From the NCBI RefSeq assembly GCF_013348785.1, contig NZ_CP054691.1, positions 1,984,001 through 2,048,000 of the forward strand: a stretch of DNA of 64,000 nt, written 5' to 3'. The stretch is from Gordonia sp. X0973 (GTDB lineage Bacteria > Actinomycetota > Actinomycetes > Mycobacteriales > Mycobacteriaceae). The notes under the pieces are model-generated. The model did no database searches. It was given only the letters and a program-made list of their open reading frames with translations, and was not told the DNA's origin. Made by a program: the position numbers and the translations under genes. Shown here piece after piece: positions 41,630-51,300 of this stretch; position 1 is the first letter of the stretch, and each line of letters starts with the position of its first letter.

Positions 41630-43741
41630 TTGAGCAACGCGATCGGCGCTGACTCCGCACTGCGGGTCAGCGCCGATCCTTCTGCGGCCTTCGACGAGTT
41701 CTCCGCCTGGGCGGCGCGCGGCGGATTGACGCCCTACCCCCACCAGGAGGAGGCGCTGCTCGAGGCCGCGTCCGGGAGCCACGTCATCCTGGCCACCCCG
41801 ACCGGGTCGGGCAAATCCCTCGTCGCCACCGGTGCGATCGCCTTCGCCCGCGCCCGCGGCGAGCGCGCCGTCTACACGGCGCCGATCAAGGCCCTGGTCA
41901 GCGAGAAGTTCTTCGCCCTCTGCGAGGTATTCGGGGCCGACCAGGTAGGGCTGGCGACGGGGGACGCGACCGTCAACCCGGGTGCGCCGATCGTCTGCGC
42001 CACCGCCGAGGTCGTCGCCAACATCGCCCTGCGCGACGGCCCCGGCTCCGACATCGGTCTGCTGGTGGCCGACGAATTCCACTATTACGGCGACCCGGAC
42101 CGGGGCTGGGCCTGGCAGGTCCCGCTGGTCGAACTCCCGCACACGCAGTTCCTGTTGATGTCGGCGACGCTCGGCGCGGTGGAGGTCTTCGTCGAGGATC
42201 TGCACCGCCGCACCGGGCGCGACGTCGCGGCGGTCACCGATGCGATACGACCGGTCCCCCTCGAGTTCTCCTACACCCTCACCCCGATCCACGAGACCAT
42301 CGAGACCCTGGTCGCCGACGGTCGCGCACCGGTCTACGTCGTCCACTTCACCCAGGCGGCCGCGGTCGAGCGGGCCCAGGCGCTGTTGAGCGCCAAGATC
42401 GCCGACAAGGCCCGGAAGGAGGCGATCGCCGAGGCGATCGGCGACTTCCACTTCGGCACCGGGTTCGGCAAGACGCTCTCCAAACTCCTGCGCTCGGGCA
42501 TCGGCGTCCACCACGCCGGGATGCTGCCCCGCTACCGGCGCCTCGTCGAGCGACTCGCCCAGCAGGGCCTGCTGCAGGTCGTCGCCGGCACCGACACACT
42601 CGGCGTCGGCATCAACGTCCCCATCCGGACGGTGTTGTTCGCCTCGCTGAGCAAATACGACGGCCGGCGGGTGCGCCGGTTGCGGGCGCGCGAATTCCAC
42701 CAGATCGCCGGGCGGGCGGGACGCGCTGGATTCGACACCGTCGGCTACGTGGTCGCGCAGGCACCCGAGCACGACGTGGAGAACGCCCGGTTGGTCGCCA
42801 AGGCCGGCGACGACCCGAAGAAGCTGCGCAAGGTCGTGCGGCGCAAGCCCCCGGAGGGCTTCGTCTCGTGGGGTGAGAAGACCTTCGAGGCGCTGACCAC
42901 CGCCCCCGACGAACCCCTGCGCTCACACATGCGGATGACCACGGCGATGTTGATGGAGGTCCTCGCCCGCCCGGGCGACTGCTTCGCCGCGCTGCGCCAC
43001 CTGCTGGAGGACAACCACGAGCCGCGGGCGCGGCAACTCGCCCTCATCGGGCACACCATCGCGCTGTACCGCGATCTGCTCGACACCGGGATCGTCACCC
43101 GTCTCCCGCACCCGGACGCGACGGGCAAGGGCATCGCGCTGGCCGTCGACGTGCCGGCGAACTTCGCGCTCACCAACCCGCTGTCGGCATTCGCCCTGGC
43201 GGCGTTCGAGCTGCTCGACGCGGAGTCGTCGAACTACGTGCACGACGTCGTCTCGGTCATCGAAGCCACCCTCGACGACCCTCGCCCGGTCCTCATGGCC
43301 CAGCGCAAGGCCGCGCGCGACACGGCGATGGCCGAGTTCAAGGCCTCGGGAATGGAATACGAGGAGCGGATGGCGCGCCTGGAGGAGATCACCTGGCCGC
43401 AACCGCTGCGCGAGGAGATCGAGCACGCCTTCGGCGTCTACCGCCGCGGGCACCCCTGGGTGGCGTCGACTCCCCCGTCGCCGAAATCGGTGCTGCGGGA
43501 GATGCTCGAGGCGGATATGACCTTCAACGAGTTGATCGCCAAACACGGCCTGGCCCGCAGCGAGGGCGTCGTGCTGCGCTATCTGTCCGACGCGTATCGG
43601 TCGCTGCGCAGCGGTCTACCCCAAGCGCTGCTCGACCACCCGGGCATCGCGGAGGTCACCGAGAACCTAGGCGCGATGATCCGCGACACCGATTCCAGCC
43701 TGCTCGACGAATGGTCCGAACTCGCCGCGACCGACGACTGA
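41630..43741 (+). CDS. DEAD-box helicase of the DUF3516 type (short C-terminus)
   Basis: A 703-residue Ski2-like SF2 helicase. Motif I is ATPTGSGKSLVATGA, motif Ia YTAPIKALVSEKF, motif II VADEFHYYGDPDRGW (DEFH), motif III LLMSATLG, motif V GTDTLGVGINVPIRTVL and motif VI QIAGRAGRAGFDT. The following part matches the start of DUF3516 (LREMLEADMTFNELIAKHGL, SEGVVLRYLSDAYRSLRSGL, DSSLLDEWSEL), where the chain stops. Family members I recall continue for about 130 more residues. A TTG start is the only reasonable initiation codon near the N-terminus. Probably an RNA helicase of unknown role. Confidence 0.87.
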   Translation: MSNAIGADSALRVSADPSAAFDEFSAWAARGGLTPYPHQEEALLEAASGSHVILATPTGSGKSLVATGAIAFARARGERAVYTAPIKALVSEKFFALCEVFGADQVGLATGDATVNPGAPIVCATAEVVANIALRDGPGSDIGLLVADEFHYYGDPDRGWAWQVPLVELPHTQFLLMSATLGAVEVFVEDLHRRTGRDVAAVTDAIRPVPLEFSYTLTPIHETIETLVADGRAPVYVVHFTQAAAVERAQALLSAKIADKARKEAIAEAIGDFHFGTGFGKTLSKLLRSGIGVHHAGMLPRYRRLVERLAQQGLLQVVAGTDTLGVGINVPIRTVLFASLSKYDGRRVRRLRAREFHQIAGRAGRAGFDTVGYVVAQAPEHDVENARLVAKAGDDPKKLRKVVRRKPPEGFVSWGEKTFEALTTAPDEPLRSHMRMTTAMLMEVLARPGDCFAALRHLLEDNHEPRARQLALIGHTIALYRDLLDTGIVTRLPHPDATGKGIALAVDVPANFALTNPLSAFALAAFELLDAESSNYVHDVVSVIEATLDDPRPVLMAQRKAARDTAMAEFKASGMEYEERMARLEEITWPQPLREEIEHAFGVYRRGHPWVASTPPSPKSVLREMLEADMTFNELIAKHGLARSEGVVLRYLSDAYRSLRSGLPQALLDHPGIAEVTENLGAMIRDTDSSLLDEWSELAATDD

Positions 43742-43762
43742 CGCCGGCTTAGACCGCGGTAC

Positions 43763-44203
43763 TCACACGCACTGGAAGTTCTTGGTGCTCCAGTACAGCG
43801 CGTTGGGGGCGTCGGGCTTACGGGTGGCGAAATCCTCGGTGCGGATGTAGTTCGGTCCGTCGGCGAGCGTCATCGCGCCCTTGCCGTTGCGGGTCAGCGT
43901 GACCAGGACGATGCATCCGGCACCGCGACCCGGCTTGAAGGCCTTGACCATCTCGGTGTTGTAGGCGGCCGGGTCCCACCAGGAGAAGCGGGTCCACCAG
44001 CCTTCGTTGTGGAACTTCGCGGTCTGGGCGCGGTTGAGGAGGAAGCCCTGCCATTCGACACCGGTGGTGCTCCGGCCCGAGATCGGGACCGGGAAAGTCG
44101 CGGTGTACTTCGGTGCCGCGTCCGCGCTTCCCGCTCCGACGACGGCTGCCGCCGCTGCGGCCGCGGTGACGGTGGCCAGTGCTGCTCTACCCAGGTGGTG
44201 CAT
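43763..44203 (-). CDS. Small secreted protein of unknown function
   Basis: A 146-residue protein with a clear Sec signal peptide (LGRAALATVTAAAAAAAVVG, cleavage near ADA-AP at about residue 29). The mature part is Trp/Tyr-rich: GVEWQGFLLNRAQTAKFHNE, WWTRFSWWDPAAYNTEMVKA and PNALYWSTKNFQCV. Two cysteines in the mature part may pair. I do not recognise a family. AGGA lies five bases before the ATG. The gene converges on the helicase and is divergent from an F420-type reductase gene. Confidence 0.75.
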   Translation of the reverse strand: MHHLGRAALATVTAAAAAAAVVGAGSADAAPKYTATFPVPISGRSTTGVEWQGFLLNRAQTAKFHNEGWWTRFSWWDPAAYNTEMVKAFKPGRGAGCIVLVTLTRNGKGAMTLADGPNYIRTEDFATRKPDAPNALYWSTKNFQCV

Positions 44204-44319
44204 TCTCGTCCTCACATTCGGTGGCGTACGACACACCACTGTAGGCAATCGGTCTGGTCCCGATCCGAGCGGTCCGCCGATTCCCAGCCAAATACCAGGC
44301 GGGAATAGATGCCCGCGCG

Positions 44320-44337
44320 GTGTGGTTGACGCCACAC
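44320..44337 (+). promoter_or_regulatory. Hairpin abutting the start codon of the Ddn-like gene
   Basis: GTGTGG and CCACAC form a six-base stem with a six-base loop that ends on the base immediately before the ATG at 44338. No ribosome site is visible upstream. The structure would limit ribosome access or mark a short leader, if it is transcribed. Confidence 0.35.
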
Positions 44338-44799
44338 ATGAGCGATACGACACCCCAGGAGTACGCACCCAGCCCCGCCGCTTGGGTCCGCGAGCAGGTC
44401 GAACAGTACGAGGGGTCGGGCGGCACCGCAGGCACGACGCTGCGCGACACCGACATGCCCGTCGTCATCTTGACGATGCGCGGCGCGAAGACCGGCAAGA
44501 TCCGCAAAGTCCCGCTGATGCGCGTCGAACACGACGGGGACTACCTCGCCGTCGCCTCGAAGGGCGGCGCGCCGAGCAACCCCCAATGGTTCAACAACAT
44601 CGTCGACACGGCGGCCAACCCCACGATCACGGTCCGCGACGGCGCGACCGTCGGCGAATACCGGGCGCGACCGATCACCGACGATGCGCAGCGCGCCCAG
44701 TGGTGGGAGCGGGCGGTGGCCGCCTACCCGCCGTACGCGGACTACGCGAAGAAGACCTCCCGCACCATCCCGCTGTTCCTCCTCACCCCGGTCGGCTGA
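44338..44799 (+). CDS. F420-dependent nitroreductase-family (Ddn-like) protein
   Basis: A 153-residue protein of the deazaflavin-dependent nitroreductase family (split-barrel fold), which uses reduced F420 to reduce quinones or nitro compounds at the membrane. Family blocks are [56 protein letters not shown] and [20 protein letters not shown]. The substrate is not clear. The coding region overlaps the end of the convergent oxyR gene by 17 bases. A hairpin abuts its start. Placement next to oxyR-ahpCD hints at a redox-defence role by association only. Confidence 0.88.
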   Translation: MSDTTPQEYAPSPAAWVREQVEQYEGSGGTAGTTLRDTDMPVVILTMRGAKTGKIRKVPLMRVEHDGDYLAVASKGGAPSNPQWFNNIVDTAANPTITVRDGATVGEYRARPITDDAQRAQWWERAVAAYPPYADYAKKTSRTIPLFLLTPVG

Positions 44800-45742
44800 C
44801 CGCGACCGGTGCGACGCCGAGGGTCGGCGTCGCACCCAGGATCATCGTCGTCAGCAGGTCGCCGAACCGGCGATAGGCCTCTTCGCGGCCGGCCGACTCG
44901 CGAAACGCCAATCCGATCCGCCGACCCGGACGCGGTGCAGCGAAGGTCGCCGTCGCCAGCCTCCCGCCCGCGGTCTCCGCGTCGACGGCGGTCGTCGGGA
45001 TCAGGGTGACCCCGAGTCCGCCCTCCACGCATTGGACCGCGGTCGACAGCGAGGCCGCGCGGGTCTGGCCGAGGTCGGGGCGGATCCCGGCCAGCTGGCA
45101 CACCTCGAGCGCCTGGTCCCGAAGGCAGTGCCCTTCGTCGAGCAGTAGAAGCGGCAGGTCTGCCATGTCGGCCGGATCCACGGCTGTGCGCCCCGCCAGC
45201 CGGTGCCCGACCGGGAGTGCGAGGACGAAGTCTTCGTCGTACAGGGCGATCTCGGCGATGCCCGGTGCGTCGAGCGGCAGGGCGAGCAGGGCGAGGTCCA
45301 GGGTGCCCTCGCGCAGTTGGGCCAATAGACGGGCGGTCTGGTCCTCGACGACCTGCAGGCGAAGATCGGGCAGCTCGGCGCCCGTTCCGGCCAGGATCGC
45401 CGGCAGCACATAGGGTGCCACCGTCGGGATCAGCCCGAGTCGGAGCCCGCCGCGCAGCGGGTCCTCGGAACCGCGTGCGGCGAGCAGCATCTCGTCGACC
45501 GCGCGCACCACCGCGGTCGCATGCGGCAGGAGGGCCTCGCCCTCGGACGTCAAGAAGACACGCCGCGTCGTCCGCTCCACCAGCCGCACGCCGAGGCCGG
45601 CCTCCAATGCTGCGAGGGCCTGCGACAAGGCCGGCTGACTGATGCCCAATTCCGTTGCGGCAGCGCTGAAATGCAGTTTTCTGGCAATGGTGGCGAAGGC
45701 GCGCAACCCGGCGATCGACGGCTGATAACTTTGATCGGTCAT
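44783..45742 (-). CDS. oxyR: Hydrogen peroxide-sensing regulator OxyR
   Basis: A 319-residue LysR-type regulator. The N-terminal winged helix reads [20 protein letters not shown] and [15 protein letters not shown]. The effector domain contains [13 protein letters not shown] with Cys206 and Cys215, the spacing of the redox-switch cysteines of OxyR. It lies divergently from ahpC, its classic target, with a 101-base shared regulatory region. The second of two ATGs ([13 protein letters not shown]) was chosen. This copy looks intact, unlike the inactive oxyR of M. tuberculosis. Confidence 0.93.
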   Translation of the reverse strand: MTDQSYQPSIAGLRAFATIARKLHFSAAATELGISQPALSQALAALEAGLGVRLVERTTRRVFLTSEGEALLPHATAVVRAVDEMLLAARGSEDPLRGGLRLGLIPTVAPYVLPAILAGTGAELPDLRLQVVEDQTARLLAQLREGTLDLALLALPLDAPGIAEIALYDEDFVLALPVGHRLAGRTAVDPADMADLPLLLLDEGHCLRDQALEVCQLAGIRPDLGQTRAASLSTAVQCVEGGLGVTLIPTTAVDAETAGGRLATATFAAPRPGRRIGLAFRESAGREEAYRRFGDLLTTMILGATPTLGVAPVAVSRPG

Positions 45743-45843
45743 ACCTATCAATATAGTGCTAATCATCACGTAGAACTTCTAGGTCGTCTCCGCAAGAATT
45801 GAGGGCAACACCCCTGTTAACCAACGACCCGGAGGATTCTCTG
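45743..45843. promoter_or_regulatory. oxyR-ahpC divergent control region
   Basis: This 101-base gap is AT-richer than its surroundings, notably CCTATCAATATAGTGCTAAT around 45750-45770, with ATAG/CTAT half-sites like those bound by OxyR. The ahpC ribosome site GGAGG is at its right end. The location and composition suggest an OxyR operator, but the exact site cannot be fixed by eye. Confidence 0.5.
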
Positions 45844-46431
45844 ATGGCTCTCTTGACGATCGGCGACCAGTTCCCCGCCTACAACCTGACCGCGGTGATC
45901 GGCGGCGACCTCTCGGCCGTCGACGCCCAGCAGCCCGACGACTACTTCACCCAGGTCTCCAGCGACGACTTCGCCGGCAAGTGGCGCATCGTCTTCTTCT
46001 GGCCCAAGGACTTCACCTTCGTCTGCCCCACCGAGATCGCCGCCTTCGGCAAGCTCAACGACGAGTTCGCCGACCGCGACGCCCAGGTGCTCGGGGCCTC
46101 GGTGGACAACGAGTTCGTCCACTTCCAGTGGCGCGCACAGCACGAGGACCTCAAGACCCTGCCGTTCCCGATGATGTCGGACATCAAGCGTGAGCTGGCG
46201 CAGGCCACCGGCGTGCTCAACGCCGACGGCGTGGCCGACCGCGCCACCTTCATCGTCGACCCGAACAACGAGATCCAGTTCGTCTCCGTGACCGCCGGGT
46301 CGGTCGGGCGCAACGTCGACGAGGTGCTGCGCGTCCTCGACGCCCTGCAGTCCGACGAGCTGTGCGCGTGCAACTGGCGCAAGGGCGACCCGACGATCGC
46401 CGCCGGCGACCTGATGAGCGCGAGCGTCTGA
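45844..46431 (+). CDS. ahpC: Alkyl hydroperoxide reductase AhpC
   Basis: A 195-residue peroxiredoxin that reduces hydrogen peroxide, organic peroxides and peroxynitrite. The peroxidatic cysteine is Cys61 in [13 protein letters not shown]. Resolving cysteines Cys174 and Cys176 (DELCACNW) match the three-cysteine mycobacterial type that is reduced by AhpD. GGAGG is eight bases upstream of the ATG. ahpD follows after five bases, and OxyR is encoded divergently, so this is a standard OxyR-controlled ahpCD operon. Confidence 0.97.
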   Translation: MALLTIGDQFPAYNLTAVIGGDLSAVDAQQPDDYFTQVSSDDFAGKWRIVFFWPKDFTFVCPTEIAAFGKLNDEFADRDAQVLGASVDNEFVHFQWRAQHEDLKTLPFPMMSDIKRELAQATGVLNADGVADRATFIVDPNNEIQFVSVTAGSVGRNVDEVLRVLDALQSDELCACNWRKGDPTIAAGDLMSASV

Positions 46432-46436
46432 GCCCG

Positions 46437-46964
46437 ATGAGCATCGACAACCTCAAAGAGGCCCTGCCCGAATACGCCAAGGATCTCAAGCTCAACCTCG
46501 GCACCATCAGCCGCACCACCGCTCTGGGCGAGCAGCAGCTGTGGGGCACCCTGCTGGCCACCGCTGCCGCCACCCGCAACACGACGGTGATCGCCGAGAT
46601 CGGCGACGAGGCCGCCGACATCCTGTCTGCCGAGGCGTACAACGCGGCGCTCGGCGCCGCGTCGATCATGGGCATGAACAACGTCTTCTACCGCGGTCGC
46701 GGCTTCCTCGACGGCCGCTACGACGACCTGCGGCCGGGCCTGCGGATGAACATCATCGGCAACCCGGGCGTCGACAAGGTCGATTTCGAACTGTGGTCGT
46801 TGGCCGTCTCGGCGATCAACGGCTGTGAGCACTGCGTGGGCGCCCACGAGGCGACCGTGCGGGAAGGCGGACTGGACCGCGAGGCGGTGCTCGAGGCGCT
46901 CAAGGTCGCCTCGATCGTCGCCGGCGTCGCCCAGGCACTCACCACCAAGAGTGCCCTGAGCTAG
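46437..46964 (+). CDS. ahpD: Alkyl hydroperoxide reductase AhpD
   Basis: AhpD is the disulfide reductase partner of AhpC, linking it to lipoamide in the mycobacterial system. The 175-residue protein is all-helical with the active site CEHCVGAH (Cys130, Cys133, His137) and an upstream Glu ([15 protein letters not shown]). It begins [20 protein letters not shown]. The gene is five bases after ahpC and is closed by a strong terminator. Confidence 0.97.
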   Translation: MSIDNLKEALPEYAKDLKLNLGTISRTTALGEQQLWGTLLATAAATRNTTVIAEIGDEAADILSAEAYNAALGAASIMGMNNVFYRGRGFLDGRYDDLRPGLRMNIIGNPGVDKVDFELWSLAVSAINGCEHCVGAHEATVREGGLDREAVLEALKVASIVAGVAQALTTKSALS

Positions 46965-46976
46965 GACCGCCACGGA

Positions 46977-47012
46977 AAACGCCCCGGCCGCATCGCGCGG
47001 ACCGGGGCGTTT
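46977..47012 (+). terminator. Terminator downstream of ahpD
   Basis: AAACGCCCCGG and its exact complement CCGGGGCGTTT form an 11-base stem around a 14-base spacer, with the T-run inside the right arm and A-run in the left arm. It lies between convergent ahpD and the aminotransferase gene, so it could serve both strands. Confidence 0.8.
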
Positions 47013-47058
47013 CTGGTCTCCGGGTCGTCGACCGAGCCCGAACCCGTGCTGGCCGAGT

Positions 47059-48294
47059 TCAGAGCTGTTCGAGCGCCCCGCCGAATCGTCGGGCCATGTC
47101 GTCGACCTGCTCGGCGGTCATGACGAACGACGGCGAGACCTGCAGCGCACCCTGACCCGCGGCGCGGGTGACCACACCGGCGCGGCGCAGTTCCTTGACC
47201 GCGGCGGGCGCCAGCGACGGGTCGGCCAATTGGACCGCGGTGACCGCGCCCAGGCCGGTGCGGACCTCGGACACGACGTCGAGCTGCGCCAACGGCGTGA
47301 ACGCCGCGGCGAGTTCGCCCTCGAGCGCACTCGCCCGGTCGAGCAGGTTCTCCCGTTCCAGGATGTCCAGGTTGGCCAGTGCGGCGGCCGCGGAGCCGGC
47401 GTGGCCGCCGTAGGTGTAGCCGTGGCGCCACCAGACCCCGCCGGCGAAGAATGGATCGGCCAGCCGCGGCGCGATGAAGACCGCGCCCATCGGCAGGTAG
47501 CCCGATGTCAACCCCTTGGCCGTGGTGATCATGTCCGGCTCCAGGTCGAACCGCGACGAGGCGAACCAGGCGCCGCCGCCGATGCGGCCGAAGCCGGTGA
47601 CCACCTCGTCGGCGACGAAGAGGATGTCGTGGTCGCGGCAGATTCCGCGCACCTCGTCGAGGTAGCCGTCCGGCGGCAGGTAGACGCCGCCCGCGCCGAT
47701 GATCGGCTCGCAGAAGAACGCGGCGATCTTCTCGGCCCCCACGCGCTCGATCAGCCCGAGCAGACTCTTCGCGTCGTCCCAGTTGACGGTCTCGACACCC
47801 GGCATCAGCTCGCCGTAGCCCTCGCCGTTGGCGGGGATGCCGGCCAACGACGTGCCCGCGACGTGCATGCCGTGGTAGGCCTTCGACCGGCCGACCATGA
47901 TCGTCTTCTCCGGCTGTCCGACCTCGTGCCAATACCGGCGGGCCAGCTTCGCCGCGGTTTCGACCGCGTCGCTGCCGCCCGAGGTGAAGAAGATCTTGCT
48001 GCCCGGCACCGGGGCCATCGCCGAGAGCCGCTCGGCGAGTTCGACCGACACGTCCGCGGCGTGATCGCCGAAGCCGGAGTAGTGCGCCAGGCGCGAGAGC
48101 TGCTTGGCCACCGCGTCGGCGACCTCGGTGCGGCCGTGTCCGATATTGGTGAACCAGAGGCCCGCGGTGGCGTCGATGTACCGGTTGTCCTGGTCGTCGA
48201 ATACGTAGGCGCCCTCACCGCGGGTGAGGATGAACGGACCGGACTTCTCCACGGCGCCCATGTCGGCGAATCCGTGCCACAGCGAATAGCTCAT
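47059..48294 (-). CDS. Class III pyridoxal-phosphate aminotransferase
   Basis: A 411-residue omega-amino-acid type transaminase. Family motifs are YVFDDQDNRYIDATAGLWFT, KIFFTSGGSDAVETAAKLAR, KAYHGMHVAGTSLAG, FVADEVVTGFGRIG (PLP-binding Asp) and MITTAKGLTSGYLPMG with the Schiff-base Lys. It resembles beta-alanine/pyruvate or putrescine aminotransferases, but the donor cannot be assigned. The ATG (MSYSLWHGFADMG) was chosen by family fit, and no strong ribosome site is visible. It is divergent from hrpA, and its long upstream extension would overlap that gene. Confidence 0.9.
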   Translation of the reverse strand: MSYSLWHGFADMGAVEKSGPFILTRGEGAYVFDDQDNRYIDATAGLWFTNIGHGRTEVADAVAKQLSRLAHYSGFGDHAADVSVELAERLSAMAPVPGSKIFFTSGGSDAVETAAKLARRYWHEVGQPEKTIMVGRSKAYHGMHVAGTSLAGIPANGEGYGELMPGVETVNWDDAKSLLGLIERVGAEKIAAFFCEPIIGAGGVYLPPDGYLDEVRGICRDHDILFVADEVVTGFGRIGGGAWFASSRFDLEPDMITTAKGLTSGYLPMGAVFIAPRLADPFFAGGVWWRHGYTYGGHAGSAAAALANLDILERENLLDRASALEGELAAAFTPLAQLDVVSEVRTGLGAVTAVQLADPSLAPAAVKELRRAGVVTRAAGQGALQVSPSFVMTAEQVDDMARRFGGALEQL

Positions 48295-48358
48295 GGATCC
48301 ATCATGAAGGACGCCGTTTCGGTGACTGCAACCGGCCGCACGTAGGCTGGGAAGAATC

Positions 48359-51300
48359 ATGTCGCCATCCTCTCCGCGTCGTTCCCCCGAGGCTGACGCG
48401 CAGCTGATAGCGGCCCGGCGCGCCCGCGTCCCGGTGATCACCTTCCCCGACGAATTGCCCGTCAGCGCCTGCCGCTCGGAGATCGCCGACGCCCTGCGCG
48501 AGCACCAGGTGATCGTCGTCGCTGGCGAGACCGGTTCGGGCAAGACGACCCAGCTCCCGAAGATCTGCCTGGCCGCCGGCCGCGGCGTCGAGGGCACCAT
48601 CGGGCACACCCAGCCGCGTCGCATCGCCGCAACCTCGGTGGCCGAGCGGATCGCCGACGAGACCGGCACCGAACTCGGCGACGCGGTGGGCTACTGCGTC
48701 CGGTTCTCCGACCGCGTCTCGGAGACGACCCTGGTCAAGGTGATGACCGATGGCATCCTGCTGCGCGAGATCGCCACCGACCCGATGCTGCGCGCCTATG
48801 ACACGCTGATCATCGACGAGGCACATGAGCGCAGCCTCAACATCGACTTCATCCTGGGCTACCTCGCGCGCCTGCTCCCCCGTCGCCCCGATCTCAAGCT
48901 GATCATCACCTCGGCCACGATCGAGCCGGAGAAGTTCGCCAGACATTTCACGACGGCGTCTGACGCGGTCCCGATCATCGAGGTGTCCGGCCGCACCTTC
49001 CCCGTCGAGATCCGCTACCGCCCGCCCGAACCGGAAACGGAGACGGCCGCCCAGATCGATTCGGCGATCTCCGAACTGTGGTCCGGGGCCACCGGCGACA
49101 TCCTCGTCTTCCTGCCCACCGAGCGCGACATCCGCGACACCGCCAAGGCGCTGGGCCACCGCGAATCGGCGGGGGCCGAAATCGTGCCGCTCTACGCGCG
49201 GCTCTCCATCGCCGAGCAGCGCCGCGTGTTCACCCCGTCGAACGGCCGCCGCATCGTGCTCGCGACGAACGTCGCCGAGACCTCGCTCACCGTCCCGGGT
49301 ATCCGCTACGTCGTCGACACCGGTACCGCCCGCATCTCGCGGTACTCCCCGCGCACCAAGGTCACCCGCCTGCCGATCGAACCGGTCTCCCAGGCGAGCG
49401 CCCGGCAGCGCGCCGGCCGCTGCGGCCGCGTCGCCGCGGGTATCTGCATCCGGCTCTACGACGAGGCGGATTTCGACGCCCGACCACCGTTCACCGATCC
49501 GGAGATCCTGCGCGCGAACCTGGCCGGGGTGATCCTCTCGATGGTCTCGTTGCGGCTCGGCGACATCTCCGAGTTCGGTTTCGTCTCCCCGCCGTCGCCC
49601 CGGGCGATCGCCGACGGGCTGGCCGAACTCGGCGAACTGGGTGCCATCGGCACGCGGACCGATCGGGCGCCGAAGCTGACCGCGGTGGGACGCGCGCTCG
49701 CCCGGCTGCCCATCGATCCGCGTCCGGCGCGGATGCTCGTGGCCGCCCGCGACTTCGGCTGCCTCGCCGAGGTCCTCGTCGTCGCCGCCGCCCTGTCGAT
49801 CCCCGACGTGCGGCTGCGGCCGGCGGACAAGCGGGAGGCCGCCGACGAGGCGCACCGCCGTTTCGACGAGCCCGGCTCGGACTTCCTCGCGCTGCTCAAT
49901 CTGTGGGACTACCTGGAGGAGCAGCGAAAAGAGTTGTCCGGCAACCAGTTCCGCCGACACTGTGAACGCGAATTCCTCCACTGGACGCGGATCCGCGAAT
50001 GGCGCGACCTGCACCGGCAGCTGCAGCGGACGGTCAAGGACCTCGGCTGGTCGGTCACCCGCACCGAAGAGCGGGACGCCGATGCCATCCACCAGGCCAT
50101 CCTCTCGGGCCTGCTCTCCAACATCGCCGCCCGCAAACCCGACTCCAAGGAGTACCTGGGCGCGCGGAACACCTCGCTGATGGTGTTCCCCTCCTCCCCG
50201 TTGGCGCGCAAGCCCCCGGCCTTCCTCATGGCCGCCGAGATCATCGAGACGTCGCGCACCTATGCCAGCACGGTCGCCCGGATCGATCCGGCCTGGGCCG
50301 AGCGCCTGGCCGGCGACCTGTGCAAGCGCGCGTACAGCGAGCCGCACTGGTCGTCGCGACGCGGTGCCACGATGGCTTATGAGCGCGTCACCCTCTTCGG
50401 CGTGGTGCTGGTCGCATCGCGCCAGGTCACCTACACCAAGACCGACCCGCAGCTGTGCCGCGAGATGTTCCTGCGGCACGCCCTCGTCGACGGTGATTGG
50501 CGCACCAAACACGCCTTCTTCGAGCGGAACCGGGAACTGCTCGACGACGCCGTCGAAGTCGAACACCGGGCCCGCCGACGCGACCTGGTCATCAGCGCCG
50601 ATCAGCTCTACGCCTTCTACGACGAGCGGGTTCCCGAGCAGGTCGTCTCCGCGCAGCATTTCGACACGTGGTGGAAGCAGGAGTCCCGTACCCACCCGGA
50701 TCTGCTCGACCTGCGCGCCGAGGACGTCGTCGCCGCGACCGACGTGTCCGACGCCGACTACCCGGGGACGTGGGCCCAGGGCGACCTGCGCCTTACGCTG
50801 CGCTACAAGTTCGCGCCGGGCGATCCCGAAGACGGGGTCACCGTCGAGATTCCGCGCGACCTCGTCAAGCACGTACGGCCCGCCGGATTCGACTGGTCGG
50901 TACCGGGGATGCGCGAGGATCTGACGACGGCGCTGATCAGGTCGCTGCCCAAACAGCTGCGCAAGACGGTGTCGCCGGCCCCCGACTTCGCGCGGGCCGT
51001 GCTGGCCCGCCTCACCCCGCGCGCCGAACCGCTGCTCGCCGGTCTGGCGCGCGAACTCTCGGCGATGGCCCGCACCACGATCACCGTCGACGATTTCGAC
51101 GTCGACCGCGTCGACGACCATCTCCGGATGAATTTCGCCGTCGTCGACGAATCGGGGTCGACGATCGCGGCGAGCCGGTCGCTGGCGCAACTCCAACGTC
51201 CCGACCGATCCGACCGGAAGCGAACGACCGCCCGCGTACTCGCCTCGGAGTGGACGGCCGACACCTTCGGCGATCTCCCCGAATCGATCACCGGGCAGAT

